64,000 bases of DNA from NCBI GenBank assembly GCA_022652655.1, contig JALCRQ010000001.1, positions 1 to 64,000 on the forward strand, read 5' to 3'. The stretch is from Oscillibacter sp. (GTDB lineage Bacteria; Bacillota; Clostridia; Oscillospirales; Oscillospiraceae). This document shows, one piece after another, positions 1 through 8,913 of this stretch. Position 1 is the stretch's first letter. Each line of letters opens with the position of its first letter. The notes under the pieces were generated by a model. It was given only the letters and a program-made list of their open reading frames with translations, was not told the origin of the DNA and ran no database searches. A program made the translations under genes and the position numbers.

Positions 1-291
1 TCCCGGGAGACGGAGGGGGGCCTCCGGGGCTTCGGCCGCAGCCGGGAGATCTACGGGGAGCTGCCCGCCGCGGCGGTGACGCCCCGGCTGTACGACTGGG
101 TGGCCGCGGTGGCTCCGGGGGACAGCGTCCTCAGCGGGCAGACGTTTTCCGACGCCCTGGGCCGGGCGCTGGAATCGGCCTTCGACGGCCCGGCGGAGCG
201 GGCGGCGGCGATCGGCGCGGAGCACTACGCGCCGGTGCGGGCCGAGGACCTGGACGGCCTGCGGCGCATCACAGGAAGCGTCCAGCCGTAA
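1..291 (+). CDS. 3' end of an unrecognised gene (partial)
   Basis: An open frame enters from the left edge in phase with base 1 and stops with TAA at 289-291, giving 96 visible codons. The visible part is soluble-looking, rich in Ala, Gly and Arg, with no membrane segment and no catalytic motif I recognise; it ends ITGSVQP. A GTG at 76 could start a shorter product, but the frame is open and equally protein-like upstream, so truncation by the window edge is more likely. A strong hairpin terminator follows 40 bases after the stop. Family and function are unknown. Confidence 0.6.
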   Translation, partial: SRETEGGLRGFGRSREIYGELPAAAVTPRLYDWVAAVAPGDSVLSGQTFSDALGRALESAFDGPAERAAAIGAEHYAPVRAEDLDGLRRITGSVQP

Positions 292-330
292 AGAAGCCGG
301 AACAAAGGGCGTCTCCGGTTCGTTTTAAAA

Positions 331-369
331 CAGCAGCGGCAGCCGTCTTTTCGGCTGCCGCTGCTGTTT
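331..369 (+). terminator. Bidirectional intrinsic terminator
   Basis: A perfect 15-bp stem (331-345 with 352-366) encloses a 6-base loop, followed by TTT on the plus strand and preceded by AAAA, which reads TTTT on the minus strand. It lies between two convergent genes and probably ends both transcripts. Confidence 0.85.
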
Positions 370-380
370 GAGCTTTTCCG

Positions 381-1490
381 CTATTGGGCCGCATACGCGG
401 CGGTTTTGTAATAGACCACCAGCAGATCCACCACGGTGCCGTAGGACTGGAGCCCTGCGCTCTCACCGTAGCCCTTTAAAAACCGGTCGTACACCTGGTT
501 GGAGGCCTTCCGCACCCGGCTGTCCCGGAACTGGTCCCAGTACGCGTTGTTGTCCGTCAGGTCGGTCCGGACGGAGGCGGGGAGGGAGGAATAGACCGCC
601 TTCCAGCGGGTTTTGTCCGCCTTGTAGAGGGCGTTGCCCAGGTGGATGTAGCCCAGAAGCCAGCCGGAGTAGGCGTAGTCGTTTTTTCCGCAGGTGGTGC
701 AGGCCAGGACGGAGAGGAAGTTGCACTCCTGCTCCGAGGCAATACCGCGCTGATGCGCCAGCTCGTGGGCGATGGTGGAGGGCAGCAGGCACGCGGGGGC
801 ATCCACGTTCACGTTGGACTCCCCGGTATAGGGGCAGTAGACGCCGGTAAAGTCCAGACGGCTCATGATCCGGGAAAAATGGACGGCCTTGGGCACCCGG
901 TCGTCAAAGCGCAGGAATGGATAGGCGTCGTCGAGATCGCCGTAGACGCCGGTGCTTTCGTCGAGAATTTCCCGGCGGGGAACGGCGAAAAGACCGCTCT
1001 GCGTCCGCTCCACCGTGTCCGCCGTCTCCCTCAGGCGGGCGGCAAAATACCGCGTCACCGCGTCCAGATCCTCCACGGACACAGCCTCCGCCCGGATGCC
1101 GGAGCGATCCTGAAAGCTGTCGGTGTAATAGTTGACGCCCCAGAGGAAGCAAAAGCCCACATAGACGGTCAGGGCGATGCACACGGCGCCCAGCAGGGCG
1201 CTGTACGCCCGCCGGAGCCGCCGGCCTGCGGCATGGAGCACGGCTGCGGCGCTCCAGAGCACATATCCCACGGCAAAGGCCGCCAGAAGGACGCACAGCA
1301 CCTCCATGACGGACACGTCCGTCCGGTAGCAGAGACTGCCCACCGCCCGCCGCACCGGCGCGGTCACGCGGTCAGACAGGGCGTTCATCCACGCCCGGTT
1401 TCCCCGGGTCAGCACAAAGGCGCTCAGCGCCAGAAGATCCGCCGCCAGCCAGAGGTGCAGTTTTTTATGTCGGAGGAAAAAAGCGTTCAA
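381..1490 (-). CDS. DUF3810-family membrane metalloprotease-like protein
   Basis: A 369-residue protein. The first about 130 residues contain three hydrophobic membrane segments, and the rest forms an extracytoplasmic or cytoplasmic domain. A zinc-protease HExxH motif (HELAH, about residues 242-246) is followed by a Glu-rich stretch (SEQE) that could supply the third ligand. Order and length fit the DUF3810 family, which is widespread in Clostridia and has no established substrate. The gene is the last of the minus-strand run that starts at 6471, 54 bases after the ABC ATPase stop, and is probably co-transcribed with the peptide transporter. A role in handling peptides or surface proteins is inference from that context only. 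Confidence 0.8.
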   Translation of the reverse strand: MNAFFLRHKKLHLWLAADLLALSAFVLTRGNRAWMNALSDRVTAPVRRAVGSLCYRTDVSVMEVLCVLLAAFAVGYVLWSAAAVLHAAGRRLRRAYSALLGAVCIALTVYVGFCFLWGVNYYTDSFQDRSGIRAEAVSVEDLDAVTRYFAARLRETADTVERTQSGLFAVPRREILDESTGVYGDLDDAYPFLRFDDRVPKAVHFSRIMSRLDFTGVYCPYTGESNVNVDAPACLLPSTIAHELAHQRGIASEQECNFLSVLACTTCGKNDYAYSGWLLGYIHLGNALYKADKTRWKAVYSSLPASVRTDLTDNNAYWDQFRDSRVRKASNQVYDRFLKGYGESAGLQSYGTVVDLLVVYYKTAAYAAQ

Positions 1491-1544
1491 GGGAGTCTCC
1501 TTTACGAAATTGTTGGGGTTTGCGGATTCCCGGCGCCGGGGCTG

Positions 1545-2288
1545 TCAGTTGGAGGCGTCCAGCAGCTCCCGGGTGTACGGCTCCCGGGGATGGGAAAAGA
1601 TCTCCTCCACGCTCCCCTGCTCCACAATGCGCCCGTCCTTCATCACCAGCACCCGGTCGCAGAGCTGGTAGATGACGTTGAGGTCGTGGGAGATAAAGAG
1701 GTAGGAGAGATCCAGCTCCCTGCGCAGCCTCTTTAAAAGCTTCAGGATCTGAGCCTGAATGGTCACGTCCAGGGCGGAGACGGGTTCGTCGGCAATGAGG
1801 AACCGAGGCTGCTGGAGCAGCGCCACGGCAATGGACACCCGCTGGCGCTGGCCGCCGGAGAGCTCCTCCGGCCGGGCGGAGAGGCACTCCTCCGGCAGGC
1901 CCACCAGGGCCAGCATGTCCCGCACCCGGCGCCGCCGTTCCGCGGCGCCGTATTTGCCGTAAATGCGCAGAGGCTCCTCCAGCGTCCAGGATACCGGATA
2001 GGCCGGATTCAGAGAGCTGTAGGGATCCTGAAAGATCATCTGGGGCCGTTTGGTGTAGTGGGTTACGGTGCCGGAGGCGGGTTCCACCATCCCCAGGATG
2101 ACCCGGGAGAGAGTGGTTTTTCCCGTGCCGGACTCGCCCACAAGACCCAGAATCTCTCCGCAGCGCACGTCGAACGAGACGTCGTGGAGCACCTCGTGAA
2201 AGGTTTTCCGGCCGAAAAGGCCGCCCTCCCAATAGCCGCCGCACAGGTGGCTCACGGAGAGTGCCGGAGCATCAGTCAAGGCCGTCAT
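1545..2288 (-). CDS. Oligopeptide/dipeptide/nickel ABC transporter ATPase (OppF/DppF type)
   Basis: About 247 residues. Walker A is GESGTGKT, the ABC signature is LSGGQRQR, and Walker B leads into ADEPVSALD, all as in the DppF/OppF branch. It would energise uptake through the two permeases encoded upstream. The start is uncertain: ATG at 2288 overlaps the upstream gene by 17 bases and has GGGAGG directly against it, while a TTG three codons later (2279) sits at a normal spacing from that same GGGAGG. The frame also extends further upstream without family similarity, so an internal start was chosen. It lacks the extended C-terminal region typical of full-length OppF. Confidence 0.88.
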   Translation of the reverse strand: MTALTDAPALSVSHLCGGYWEGGLFGRKTFHEVLHDVSFDVRCGEILGLVGESGTGKTTLSRVILGMVEPASGTVTHYTKRPQMIFQDPYSSLNPAYPVSWTLEEPLRIYGKYGAAERRRRVRDMLALVGLPEECLSARPEELSGGQRQRVSIAVALLQQPRFLIADEPVSALDVTIQAQILKLLKRLRRELDLSYLFISHDLNVIYQLCDRVLVMKDGRIVEQGSVEEIFSHPREPYTRELLDASN

Positions 2289-3069
2289 CCTCCCTTCGGA
2301 CGCGCCGCGGAATCGCGGCAATGAGCTGGCGGGTGTACGCGTGGGCCGGCTGGGCATAGACCTGCCGGGTGGGGCCCTCCTCCACGATGAGCCCCCGCTG
2401 CATCACCGCCACTCGGCCGCACAGCCGCCGCACCACACCCAGATCGTGGGAGATGAACAGCATGGAGATGCCCTTTTCCCGGTTCAGCTTCCGCAGAAGC
2501 GCCAGAATCTGGGCCTGTACCGTCACGTCCAGGGCCGTGGTGGGCTCGTCCAGAAGCAGCAGCCTGGGCCGGGAGACAATGGCGGCAGCGATCATCACCC
2601 GCTGCAGCATCCCGCCGGAGAGCTGGTGAGGGTATTTTTCGCACAGTGCTTCCGGATCGAGCAGCTCCGCCTCCCGCAGGGCCGCCGCGGCCCGGGCCCG
2701 CCGCTCCCCGGCGGAGAGGCCGGTGTGGGTCAGCAGCGCCTCGGAGACCTGGGGGCCGATTTTCATCAGCGGATCCATGGCGCTCATGGGCTCCTGAAAC
2801 ACCACGCCGATGTCCCGGCCCTGCACCTGCCGCAGCAGCGCCCGGTCGGCGTGGAGCAGCTCCGTCCCGTCCAGCAGGATTTGGCCGGAGTAGTCGCAGG
2901 AGCGGCGGGGCAGCAGGCCCGCCACGGCCATGGCCGTGACGGATTTTCCGGAGCCGGACTCACCCACGAGGCCCAAAATCTCTCCATCCGCAATGGACAG
3001 CGATACGCCGCCCACCGCCTCCCGGCTGCGGGTGTGGAATTTGACGTGCAGATCCCGGATCTCAAGCAT
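2272..3069 (-). CDS. Oligopeptide/dipeptide/nickel ABC transporter ATPase (OppD/DppD type)
   Basis: A 265-residue ATPase with Walker A GESGSGKS, signature LSGGMLQR and Walker B ending [10 protein letters not shown]. The LSGGMLQR signature is typical of the DppD/OppD/NikD partner, so this and the next gene make the heterodimeric ATPase pair of one importer. The start at 3069 overlaps the upstream permease by 8 bases, indicating translational coupling. The protein is shorter at its C-terminus than classical OppD (about 320-350 residues), so the oligopeptide C-terminal cap, and any iron-sulfur site in it, is missing or minimal. Confidence 0.9.
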   Translation of the reverse strand: MLEIRDLHVKFHTRSREAVGGVSLSIADGEILGLVGESGSGKSVTAMAVAGLLPRRSCDYSGQILLDGTELLHADRALLRQVQGRDIGVVFQEPMSAMDPLMKIGPQVSEALLTHTGLSAGERRARAAAALREAELLDPEALCEKYPHQLSGGMLQRVMIAAAIVSRPRLLLLDEPTTALDVTVQAQILALLRKLNREKGISMLFISHDLGVVRRLCGRVAVMQRGLIVEEGPTRQVYAQPAHAYTRQLIAAIPRRVRREDDGLD

Positions 3070-3874
3070 AGCGCGCCTCCCCTCTCCGGCGCTGGAGTCC
3101 CTCGCCGGTGAGCCCCACGCTGAAAATCAGCAGGACGATGGCGCAGCCGGTGCCCACAGCATACCAGGGCGCGGAGGCCAGCATGCTTTGCGCCTCGGAG
3201 AGCATGTAGCCCAGGGACGCGTCCGGCGGCACCACGCCGATGCCCAGATAGCTCATGGAGGCCTCCGCCAGGACGGCGTTGTTGAAGCCGATGGTCAGGG
3301 CGGGCAGCAGGACGCTCAGGGTATTGGGCAGCAGGTGGACAAAGAGAATCCGGGCGCTGCCCGCGCCCATCAGCCGTGCCTCCGCCACAAAGTTGGCGTC
3401 CCGGAGGGAGGCGTAGGCCGCCCGGGTGACCCGGGCGAAGCTGGGGATGAACACGATGCCCAGCGCCAGAATCACATTCTGCCGGCCGCTGCCGAAAAGG
3501 CTGATCAGCACCAGGGCCAGCAGCATGCTGGGAAATGCGGTGAGGGCGTCGTTGAGACGCATCAAAACCGCGTCCACCCGGCCGCCGAAGTAGCCGGTGA
3601 GGGCGCCCGCCAGCGTGCCGAACACGGCGCCCACGGCCACGGTGCAAAGGGCGATGAGGAAGGTGGTGCCCGCGCCCCGGAGGACGCGGCTGAAGATGTC
3701 CCGGCCGAAGCTGTCGGTGCCCATCAGATGGCGCAGGGAGGGGGGCAGCAGCTTTTCCGCGCCGGACATGGCGGTGGGGTCGAAGGGCGTCCAGAAAAAG
3801 CCCAGGATGATGAGGGCAAAGAGAATACCCGTCAGGATGAGGCCTGCCCGCAGGCAGCCGTTCATGCGTTTCAC
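3062..3874 (-). CDS. Peptide/nickel ABC transporter permease (DppC/OppC type)
   Basis: A 270-residue inner-membrane permease. An N-terminal membrane helix is followed by the periplasm-type loop GTDSFGRDIFSR, which is characteristic of DppC/OppC/NikC, then five further membrane segments. The cytoplasmic EAA-like loop is in the region around AEARLMGAGSARI. It overlaps both neighbours by a few bases, so translation is tightly coupled in the five-gene importer operon. Substrate cannot be told from sequence: di- or oligopeptides and nickel are the usual choices for the family. Confidence 0.92.
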   Translation of the reverse strand: MKRMNGCLRAGLILTGILFALIILGFFWTPFDPTAMSGAEKLLPPSLRHLMGTDSFGRDIFSRVLRGAGTTFLIALCTVAVGAVFGTLAGALTGYFGGRVDAVLMRLNDALTAFPSMLLALVLISLFGSGRQNVILALGIVFIPSFARVTRAAYASLRDANFVAEARLMGAGSARILFVHLLPNTLSVLLPALTIGFNNAVLAEASMSYLGIGVVPPDASLGYMLSEAQSMLASAPWYAVGTGCAIVLLIFSVGLTGEGLQRRRGEARYA

Positions 3875-4848
3875 CGCCGGTCACCTCCCAGCCGCAGCCG
3901 CGGGTCCAGCCGCTGGGCGATGAGGTCGCCCACCGTCCCCGCCAATACCACCCAGAAGGCCAGAATTACCACGATGGCCTGCACCACGGGCCAGTCCCGG
4001 CTGCCGATGCTCCCCAGCAGCAGGCGGCCCAGACCGGGGACGGAAAAGACCTGTTCCACCACGATGCTGCCGGCCACCACCTCCGCCATGGTCTGGGCCA
4101 GGAAGGCCACCACGGGCACCATGGCGTTTTTCAGCACGTGGCGGTAGAGTACCCCCGCCCGGTCGCTGCCCCGGGAGATGGAGGTGCGGACATAGTCCTG
4201 GTTCATCTCCCGCAGCAGCGTGCTGTGCAGCATCCGCACCGTCATGGCGATCCGGGGGACAGCCACGGCAACGGCGGGAAAGAGCAGGTAGAGCAGAAAG
4301 CCGCCGGGATGGACGGAAAACGCCGGCAGCCTGCCGGGTACAAAGAGCTGGAGCCGGACGCCGAAGACCCGGAGACCGGTGCCGAACAGCCATGTGAGGA
4401 GAATCCCGGTAAAAAACGGCGGCAGCGCCATCAGCAGCTGATTGACCGCAGTGCGGGCCGCGTCCGTCCGCCGGCGGGCCGCCCGTCCCACGGACCGGAC
4501 GCCCAGGGGAATGGAGATCAGCACCACCAGGGAAAAACTCAGCAGGCTCAGCGCCAGGGTGGCGGGCAGTTTCTGCCCCACCAGGGCGGAGACGGAGGAA
4601 CTGTAGCTGTACGAGCTGCCCAGGTCGCCGGTGAAAAAGCCCGCCAGCCAGGAGAGGTACCGCACGCCCAGAGGCCGGTTGAGCCCCATGGCCTCCCGCA
4701 GGGCGGCCACCTCCTCCGGCGCGGCGTCCATGCCCAGGCGGGCCGTGGCCGGGTCGCCGGGAATCAGGGAGAAGGCCGCGAACGTGAGAAGGGAGACGAT
4801 GACCATGGTGAAAAGCAGCGTCAGTAATTTTCTCGCCGCGTATCGCAT
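3871..4848 (-). CDS. Peptide/nickel ABC transporter permease (DppB/OppB type)
   Basis: A 325-residue permease starting MRYAARKLLTLL, with an N-terminal helix, a long extracytoplasmic loop (PGDPATARLG, typical of the DppB branch) and five C-terminal membrane helices. It forms the transmembrane pore with the DppC-type partner encoded immediately downstream, which overlaps by 4 bases. The gene follows the binding-protein gene after 66 bases. Family identity is firm; substrate is not. Confidence 0.92.
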   Translation of the reverse strand: MRYAARKLLTLLFTMVIVSLLTFAAFSLIPGDPATARLGMDAAPEEVAALREAMGLNRPLGVRYLSWLAGFFTGDLGSSYSYSSSVSALVGQKLPATLALSLLSFSLVVLISIPLGVRSVGRAARRRTDAARTAVNQLLMALPPFFTGILLTWLFGTGLRVFGVRLQLFVPGRLPAFSVHPGGFLLYLLFPAVAVAVPRIAMTVRMLHSTLLREMNQDYVRTSISRGSDRAGVLYRHVLKNAMVPVVAFLAQTMAEVVAGSIVVEQVFSVPGLGRLLLGSIGSRDWPVVQAIVVILAFWVVLAGTVGDLIAQRLDPRLRLGGDRR

Positions 4849-4914
4849 GGTTTCTCATCTCCCTTCTGGGACGGCGGCACGGATGCGCCGCCGGACAATC
4901 GGCTCCGCGCCGAA

Positions 4915-6471
4915 TTATTTCACATAGTGCACCGAGGCGAGATCCATCACGTAGATGGGATAGAACCGGTATCCGTCCAGACCCTTCCGGACGGCCACCA
5001 GATCCGCCAGATCCTGCACATAGACGTTGGCCGCATGCTCCGTCAGATTTTTCTCCATCTGCCGGTAGAGCTCCGCCCGCTTTGCGTCGTCGCCCTCCGC
5101 CAGCGCCTTTTGGAACAGCGCGTCGTAATCGGCGTTGGAGTAATTGATGAAGTTCTTGCCGTAGCCGGCGGTGAACCGCTCCAGCAGCGCCCGGGCGTTC
5201 ATATAGGACGCGTCCACGCCCACCACGGTGGCCTGGAAATTCCGTCCCACGTATACGTCGGACACCCAGGTGTTCCAGTCCACGGGCTTGATCTTGGCGT
5301 TGACGCCCACGGCCTTGAGCTGCTCCGCCAACACCTGGGCCGTATCCATGTGGGGCTGGTAGTTGGAGGGTACCGTGATGGTCAGATCGAACCCGTCGGG
5401 GTAGCCCGCCTCCGCCAGCAGCGCCTTGGCCTTGGCGGGATCCTGCGTGTAGTAATCCGTCAGGGTGTCATCGAAGTACTTGCTCAGCGTGGGGTACATG
5501 CTGGAGCCGATGGCCTTGCCGTGCCCGTCGGACACCAGGTCGATGACGGCGTGCTTGTCCACCGCCCAGCACAGGGCCTGCCGCACCTTTTCGTTGTTGA
5601 GAGGCGCGGCGGCGTTGTTGAGATACATGGCCTGCACCAGGTTCATGGTGCCCTCCCGGACGGTGAAGGCGGCCTCGTCCAGCTGGGAAATCTGGGTGGA
5701 GGTGAGATGCGTGCACAGATCCACAGCGCCGCTTTGCAGCGCCAGCACCAGCGCGTCGGCATTTTCGATGATTTTGAAGGTCACCCGGTCCAGATAGGCC
5801 GGGGTGCCCCAGTAGCCGTCGTATTTCTCCAGAACCACGGAGTCCTGCGCCGTGCGGGAGACGAATTTGAAGGGCCCGGTGCCCACCGGCGCGGTGTCCT
5901 GATTGGCATAGCTGCGGGGAATGATGGCGGTGGTCATATAGGACAAAAACTCGTTGTCCGGCTGGCTGAGTGTGATGACCACGGTGCGGGGATCGGGGGA
6001 CTCCACCGCCTGGATATTGGAAAACGCCTCCACCAGGGGTTTCTTATCTCCCTCGGCGGCGGCGCAGCGTTTGATGGAATAGATCACATCGTCCGCAGTC
6101 ACCGCCTCTCCGCTGTGGAACGTCACACCGTCACGCAGGGTGAAGGTGTAGACCTTCCGGTCATCGGAGACCTGATAGCTTTGGGCGACTGCGGGAACCA
6201 GTTCATCATCCGGCGTGGGCTTGACCAGCCCCTCAAAGATGTTGAACAAGACCTCTTTGGTTCCTGCCGTCACCGCCAGGTGAGGGTCAAGACTTTTATC
6301 CAGGTCCTGAGCGATGCCCACGGTGATTTCCCCACCCTGGACGGCCGCTCCGGCAGAGCCGCTTGTCTGCTGTTCTTCTGATCCCGTCGCTGCGCTGCCG
6401 CCTCCGCATCCGCAGAGTACAGTGCCCAGGAGGATGGTCAGAAGCAGAAGCGCAAAAATTCGCTTGCTCAT
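4915..6471 (-). CDS. ABC transporter substrate-binding lipoprotein, family 5 (peptide/nickel)
   Basis: A 518-residue extracellular lipoprotein. The signal peptide ends in a lipobox (LCGC) with the lipidated Cys at residue 22, followed by a Gly/Ser-rich tether. The mature part has the hallmarks of solute-binding family 5: DLDKSLDPHLA near the N-terminus, the block YTFTLRDGVTFHSGEAVTA and a long C-terminal lobe. It captures the substrate for the permease and ATPase genes downstream. It has its own strong promoter, which carries a large inverted repeat at the predicted start point, so regulation is likely. No His-rich nickel motif was seen, which slightly favours peptides. Confidence 0.92.
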   Translation of the reverse strand: MSKRIFALLLLTILLGTVLCGCGGGSAATGSEEQQTSGSAGAAVQGGEITVGIAQDLDKSLDPHLAVTAGTKEVLFNIFEGLVKPTPDDELVPAVAQSYQVSDDRKVYTFTLRDGVTFHSGEAVTADDVIYSIKRCAAAEGDKKPLVEAFSNIQAVESPDPRTVVITLSQPDNEFLSYMTTAIIPRSYANQDTAPVGTGPFKFVSRTAQDSVVLEKYDGYWGTPAYLDRVTFKIIENADALVLALQSGAVDLCTHLTSTQISQLDEAAFTVREGTMNLVQAMYLNNAAAPLNNEKVRQALCWAVDKHAVIDLVSDGHGKAIGSSMYPTLSKYFDDTLTDYYTQDPAKAKALLAEAGYPDGFDLTITVPSNYQPHMDTAQVLAEQLKAVGVNAKIKPVDWNTWVSDVYVGRNFQATVVGVDASYMNARALLERFTAGYGKNFINYSNADYDALFQKALAEGDDAKRAELYRQMEKNLTEHAANVYVQDLADLVAVRKGLDGYRFYPIYVMDLASVHYVK

Positions 6472-6541
6472 GAATGCCTCTCCTTTGTGGCCGCCGATTT
6501 TCCGGTCGGCCCGACAGATTTCCGGCTCTATTCAATTTTGA

Positions 6542-6593
6542 AATACAGCCCTGCGGGATTGTTACTTTTATAACATTCCCGCAAGGCTGTATT
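6542..6593. promoter_or_regulatory. 17-bp inverted repeat overlapping the ABC-operon start point (operator or RNA hairpin)
   Basis: Arms 6542-6558 and 6577-6593 match at 16 of 17 positions and are separated by 18 bases. The right arm covers three bases of the -10 box and the predicted start point. No T-run follows, so it is not a simple terminator. It could be a protein-binding operator, or a hairpin in the 5' leader RNA. Confidence 0.6.
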
Positions 6594-6619
6594 GTACACA
6601 AGTGCGGGGCAAAATGCAA
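6591..6619 (-). promoter_or_regulatory. Sigma-A promoter of the peptide ABC operon
   Basis: Reading the minus strand, TTGCAT (6614-6619) and TACAAT (6591-6596) are separated by exactly 17 bases. Transcription would start near 6584 and run into the binding-protein gene at 6471. Confidence 0.75.
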
Positions 6620-6643
6620 GTAGTTTTTTCCGGGGAAACGGCC

Positions 6644-7882
6644 CTATTTTTTGGCGTCTCCGGCGTCAGGCGGCGGCGGAGAGGCGGGCGTATCGGTCTG
6701 ATATGCCGAGGAGGGGACGGGAAGCTCCTTTTTGCGCAGGTTCCGGTTGATGAGGTAGGCCACCAGGGAGTAGAGGCAGGCGCATACCGGCACGCCAAAA
6801 AACATGCCCGGCACGCCGAAGAAGGAGCCGCCCACCAGAATGGCAGTGATGACCCACAGCCCGGACAGCCCGGTTTTGTCGCCCAGAATCAGCGGGCCCA
6901 GGATGTTGCCGTCGAACTGCTGGAGAACAAAGACGAAGATCACGAAATACAGGGCCTTCAGCGGGTCTACCAGCAGGATGAGAAAGACGCTGGGGATGGC
7001 GCCCAGGAAGGGGCCGAAGAAGGGAATCACGTTGGTGACGCCGATGATGACGGAGACCAGGGGCGTATAGGGAAATTTAAAGAGGGAGCTGAAGAAAAAG
7101 CAGAGGACGCCGATAATCAGGGAATCCAGCAGCTTGCCCCGGACGAAGCCGGCGAAAATGCGGTCCGTTTTGTGGACGCCCCGCAGCACCCAGGAGATGT
7201 CCTTGTGGGGGAGAAGCCCGTAGACCAGCTTGCGGCCGTGGGCGGCCACCCGTTCCTTGGTGGCCAGCAGGTAGATGGATACAATGATTCCAACCACCAG
7301 ATCCTTGAGGAAGATCAGCGCCGTGACAATGCCGCCGGACACGGCGTTCATCAGCTGCTGGGCCTGGGGCACCACCCGCTGGGAGAGGATGGCGACCAGG
7401 TCGTCGTAGTAGGTCTTGAAAGCGCCGGCCACCCAGGTTTCCAGCTCGGGCCGCTCGTCCAGGAGATTGTTGATCCAGTCGTTGATGGTGTTGTAATAGA
7501 GCTCCAGACTGTTGAACAGCTGCACCAGGCTCTGGTAGAGCTCCGGCAGCAGCACGCTCAGCAGCAGATAGACCAGAAACAGGATGATCACCCAGGTGAT
7601 AGCCAGACTGACCGCCCGGGGGCCCGGGGCGTAAAACCGGCCGGCATCCCTGGATTTCCGGATTTCAGCGGGAAAGAGAATGTGCTCGAAAAAGTTGATC
7701 ACCGGCGCCAGCAGGTAGGCGATCACGGCGCCGTACAGGATCGGCTTGAGCGCCGCGCCCAACTTCACGGAAAAGAGGACGATGGCCCGGGTGCCAAAGA
7801 GCGTATCGTAAAAGAGCAAAATGGAGCAGACCACCAGAAATACGGTCAGGCCGATTTTGAAATAGCGGTTTTCATGCTTCAT
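6644..7882 (-). CDS. AI-2E family transporter (YdiK/PerM-like membrane protein)
   Basis: A 412-residue membrane protein with about eight predicted helices: two N-terminal pairs, a long soluble stretch (about residues 110-200, containing NSLELYYNTINDW), then a C-terminal bundle with the conserved NVIPFFGPFLGAIP motif of the family. Proteins of this family have been reported to export autoinducer-2 in some species and to act as Na+/H+ antiporters in others, so the cargo is open. The C-terminus is Pro-rich and soluble. It is divergent from the lipid kinase gene, and the two promoters share one -35 box. Confidence 0.88.
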   Translation of the reverse strand: MKHENRYFKIGLTVFLVVCSILLFYDTLFGTRAIVLFSVKLGAALKPILYGAVIAYLLAPVINFFEHILFPAEIRKSRDAGRFYAPGPRAVSLAITWVIILFLVYLLLSVLLPELYQSLVQLFNSLELYYNTINDWINNLLDERPELETWVAGAFKTYYDDLVAILSQRVVPQAQQLMNAVSGGIVTALIFLKDLVVGIIVSIYLLATKERVAAHGRKLVYGLLPHKDISWVLRGVHKTDRIFAGFVRGKLLDSLIIGVLCFFFSSLFKFPYTPLVSVIIGVTNVIPFFGPFLGAIPSVFLILLVDPLKALYFVIFVFVLQQFDGNILGPLILGDKTGLSGLWVITAILVGGSFFGVPGMFFGVPVCACLYSLVAYLINRNLRKKELPVPSSAYQTDTPASPPPPDAGDAKK

Positions 7883-7914
7883 CTCCGCATCCGCCTCCTC
7901 TCTTGGCTGTCATT

Positions 7915-7943
7915 ATTCTATACGTCAAGGCTGGGAATTGCAA
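7915..7943 (-). promoter_or_regulatory. Promoter of the AI-2E-family gene
   Basis: On the minus strand TTGCAA (7938-7943) and TAGAAT (7915-7920) are 17 bases apart. The -35 hexamer is its own reverse complement and is also used by the divergent promoter. Confidence 0.7.
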
Positions 7944-7966
7944 TCCCGGATTTGGCGTGGTATACT
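7938..7966 (+). promoter_or_regulatory. Promoter of the lipid kinase gene
   Basis: TTGCAA (7938-7943) and TATACT (7961-7966) are 17 bases apart. The start point would be near 7973, about 55 bases before the ATG. Confidence 0.75.
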
Positions 7967-8028
7967 CAAAACACACTGCTTTCCTGCATTTTACAGAATC
8001 TGGACAAGAATGGTTAAGGAGCTATGAT

Positions 8029-8913
8029 ATGGAGAAGAAGCTGCTGCTGATCGTCAACCCCATGGCCGGAAAGAAGCAGTCCCGTGCGCCGCTTTATGAT
8101 GCGGTCTCCATTTTTTCCGAGGCGGGATTTCTGGTGCGGGTGCACAATACCATCGGCCCGGGCGACGCCACCGCCACCGCCTTTAAAGAGGGGATGGAGT
8201 ATGACGTCGTCGTCTGCTCCGGCGGGGACGGAACACTCAACGAGACGATTTCCGGGCTGATGCAGCTCAAGCGTCCGCCGCTGCTGGGCTATCTGCCCAG
8301 GGGCAGCACCAACGACTTTGCTTCCAGCCTGCATATTTCCGCCAACCCCGTCAAAGCCGCCCTGTCCATCGCCGCCGACCGGCGTCAGATTCTGGATATC
8401 GGGCACTGGAACGGGCGGCCGTTTGTCTACGTGGCGTCCTTCGGCGCCTTTACCCGCAGCTCCTACGCCGTGCCCCAGGCCGCCAAGAACGCCCTGGGCC
8501 ATTTCGCCTATATCCTAGAGGGAATGAAGGATCTGGACACCCTGCGCCCCTATAAGATTAAGCTCACCGCCGACGGAGACGTGCTGGACGGGGAGTATCT
8601 TTTCGGCGCGGTGTGCAACTCCACCTCTATCGGCGGCCTGATGAAGCTGGATCCGGAGCACGTGGTGCTGGACGACGGGAAGTTTGAGATGCTGCTGGTG
8701 CCCAATCCCCAGACGCCGCTGGGGCTCCAGAATATGATTTTTGCCCTGATGAACCAGAAATACGATGCGGAGGGCCTGATTTTCCGCCACGTCTCCCATG
8801 TCACCGTGGAGCCCATGGAGGATCTGCCCTGGTCGCTGGACGGCGAGTACGCCCCCAGCGCCTCCCGGGTGGAGATTGAAAATCAGCAGGGTGCGCTGAC
8901 CATGCTGCTGTGA
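8029..8913 (+). CDS. Diacylglycerol/lipid kinase family protein (DgkB/YegS-like)
   Basis: A 294-residue soluble kinase with the DAGK catalytic domain at the N-terminus. It has the NPMAGKK nucleotide loop at about residues 8-14, the SGGDGT motif near 64-69 and the PRGSTNDFA motif near 90. The family phosphorylates diacylglycerol or related lipids and in Firmicutes recycles diacylglycerol from lipoteichoic acid synthesis. An LTA synthase is encoded at 30140-32041, so this role is plausible. The start at 8029 is set by AAGGAG seven bases upstream; the frame is open further 5' but lies over the promoter. The stop overlaps the next gene's GTG start. Confidence 0.9.
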   Translation: MEKKLLLIVNPMAGKKQSRAPLYDAVSIFSEAGFLVRVHNTIGPGDATATAFKEGMEYDVVVCSGGDGTLNETISGLMQLKRPPLLGYLPRGSTNDFASSLHISANPVKAALSIAADRRQILDIGHWNGRPFVYVASFGAFTRSSYAVPQAAKNALGHFAYILEGMKDLDTLRPYKIKLTADGDVLDGEYLFGAVCNSTSIGGLMKLDPEHVVLDDGKFEMLLVPNPQTPLGLQNMIFALMNQKYDAEGLIFRHVSHVTVEPMEDLPWSLDGEYAPSASRVEIENQQGALTMLL

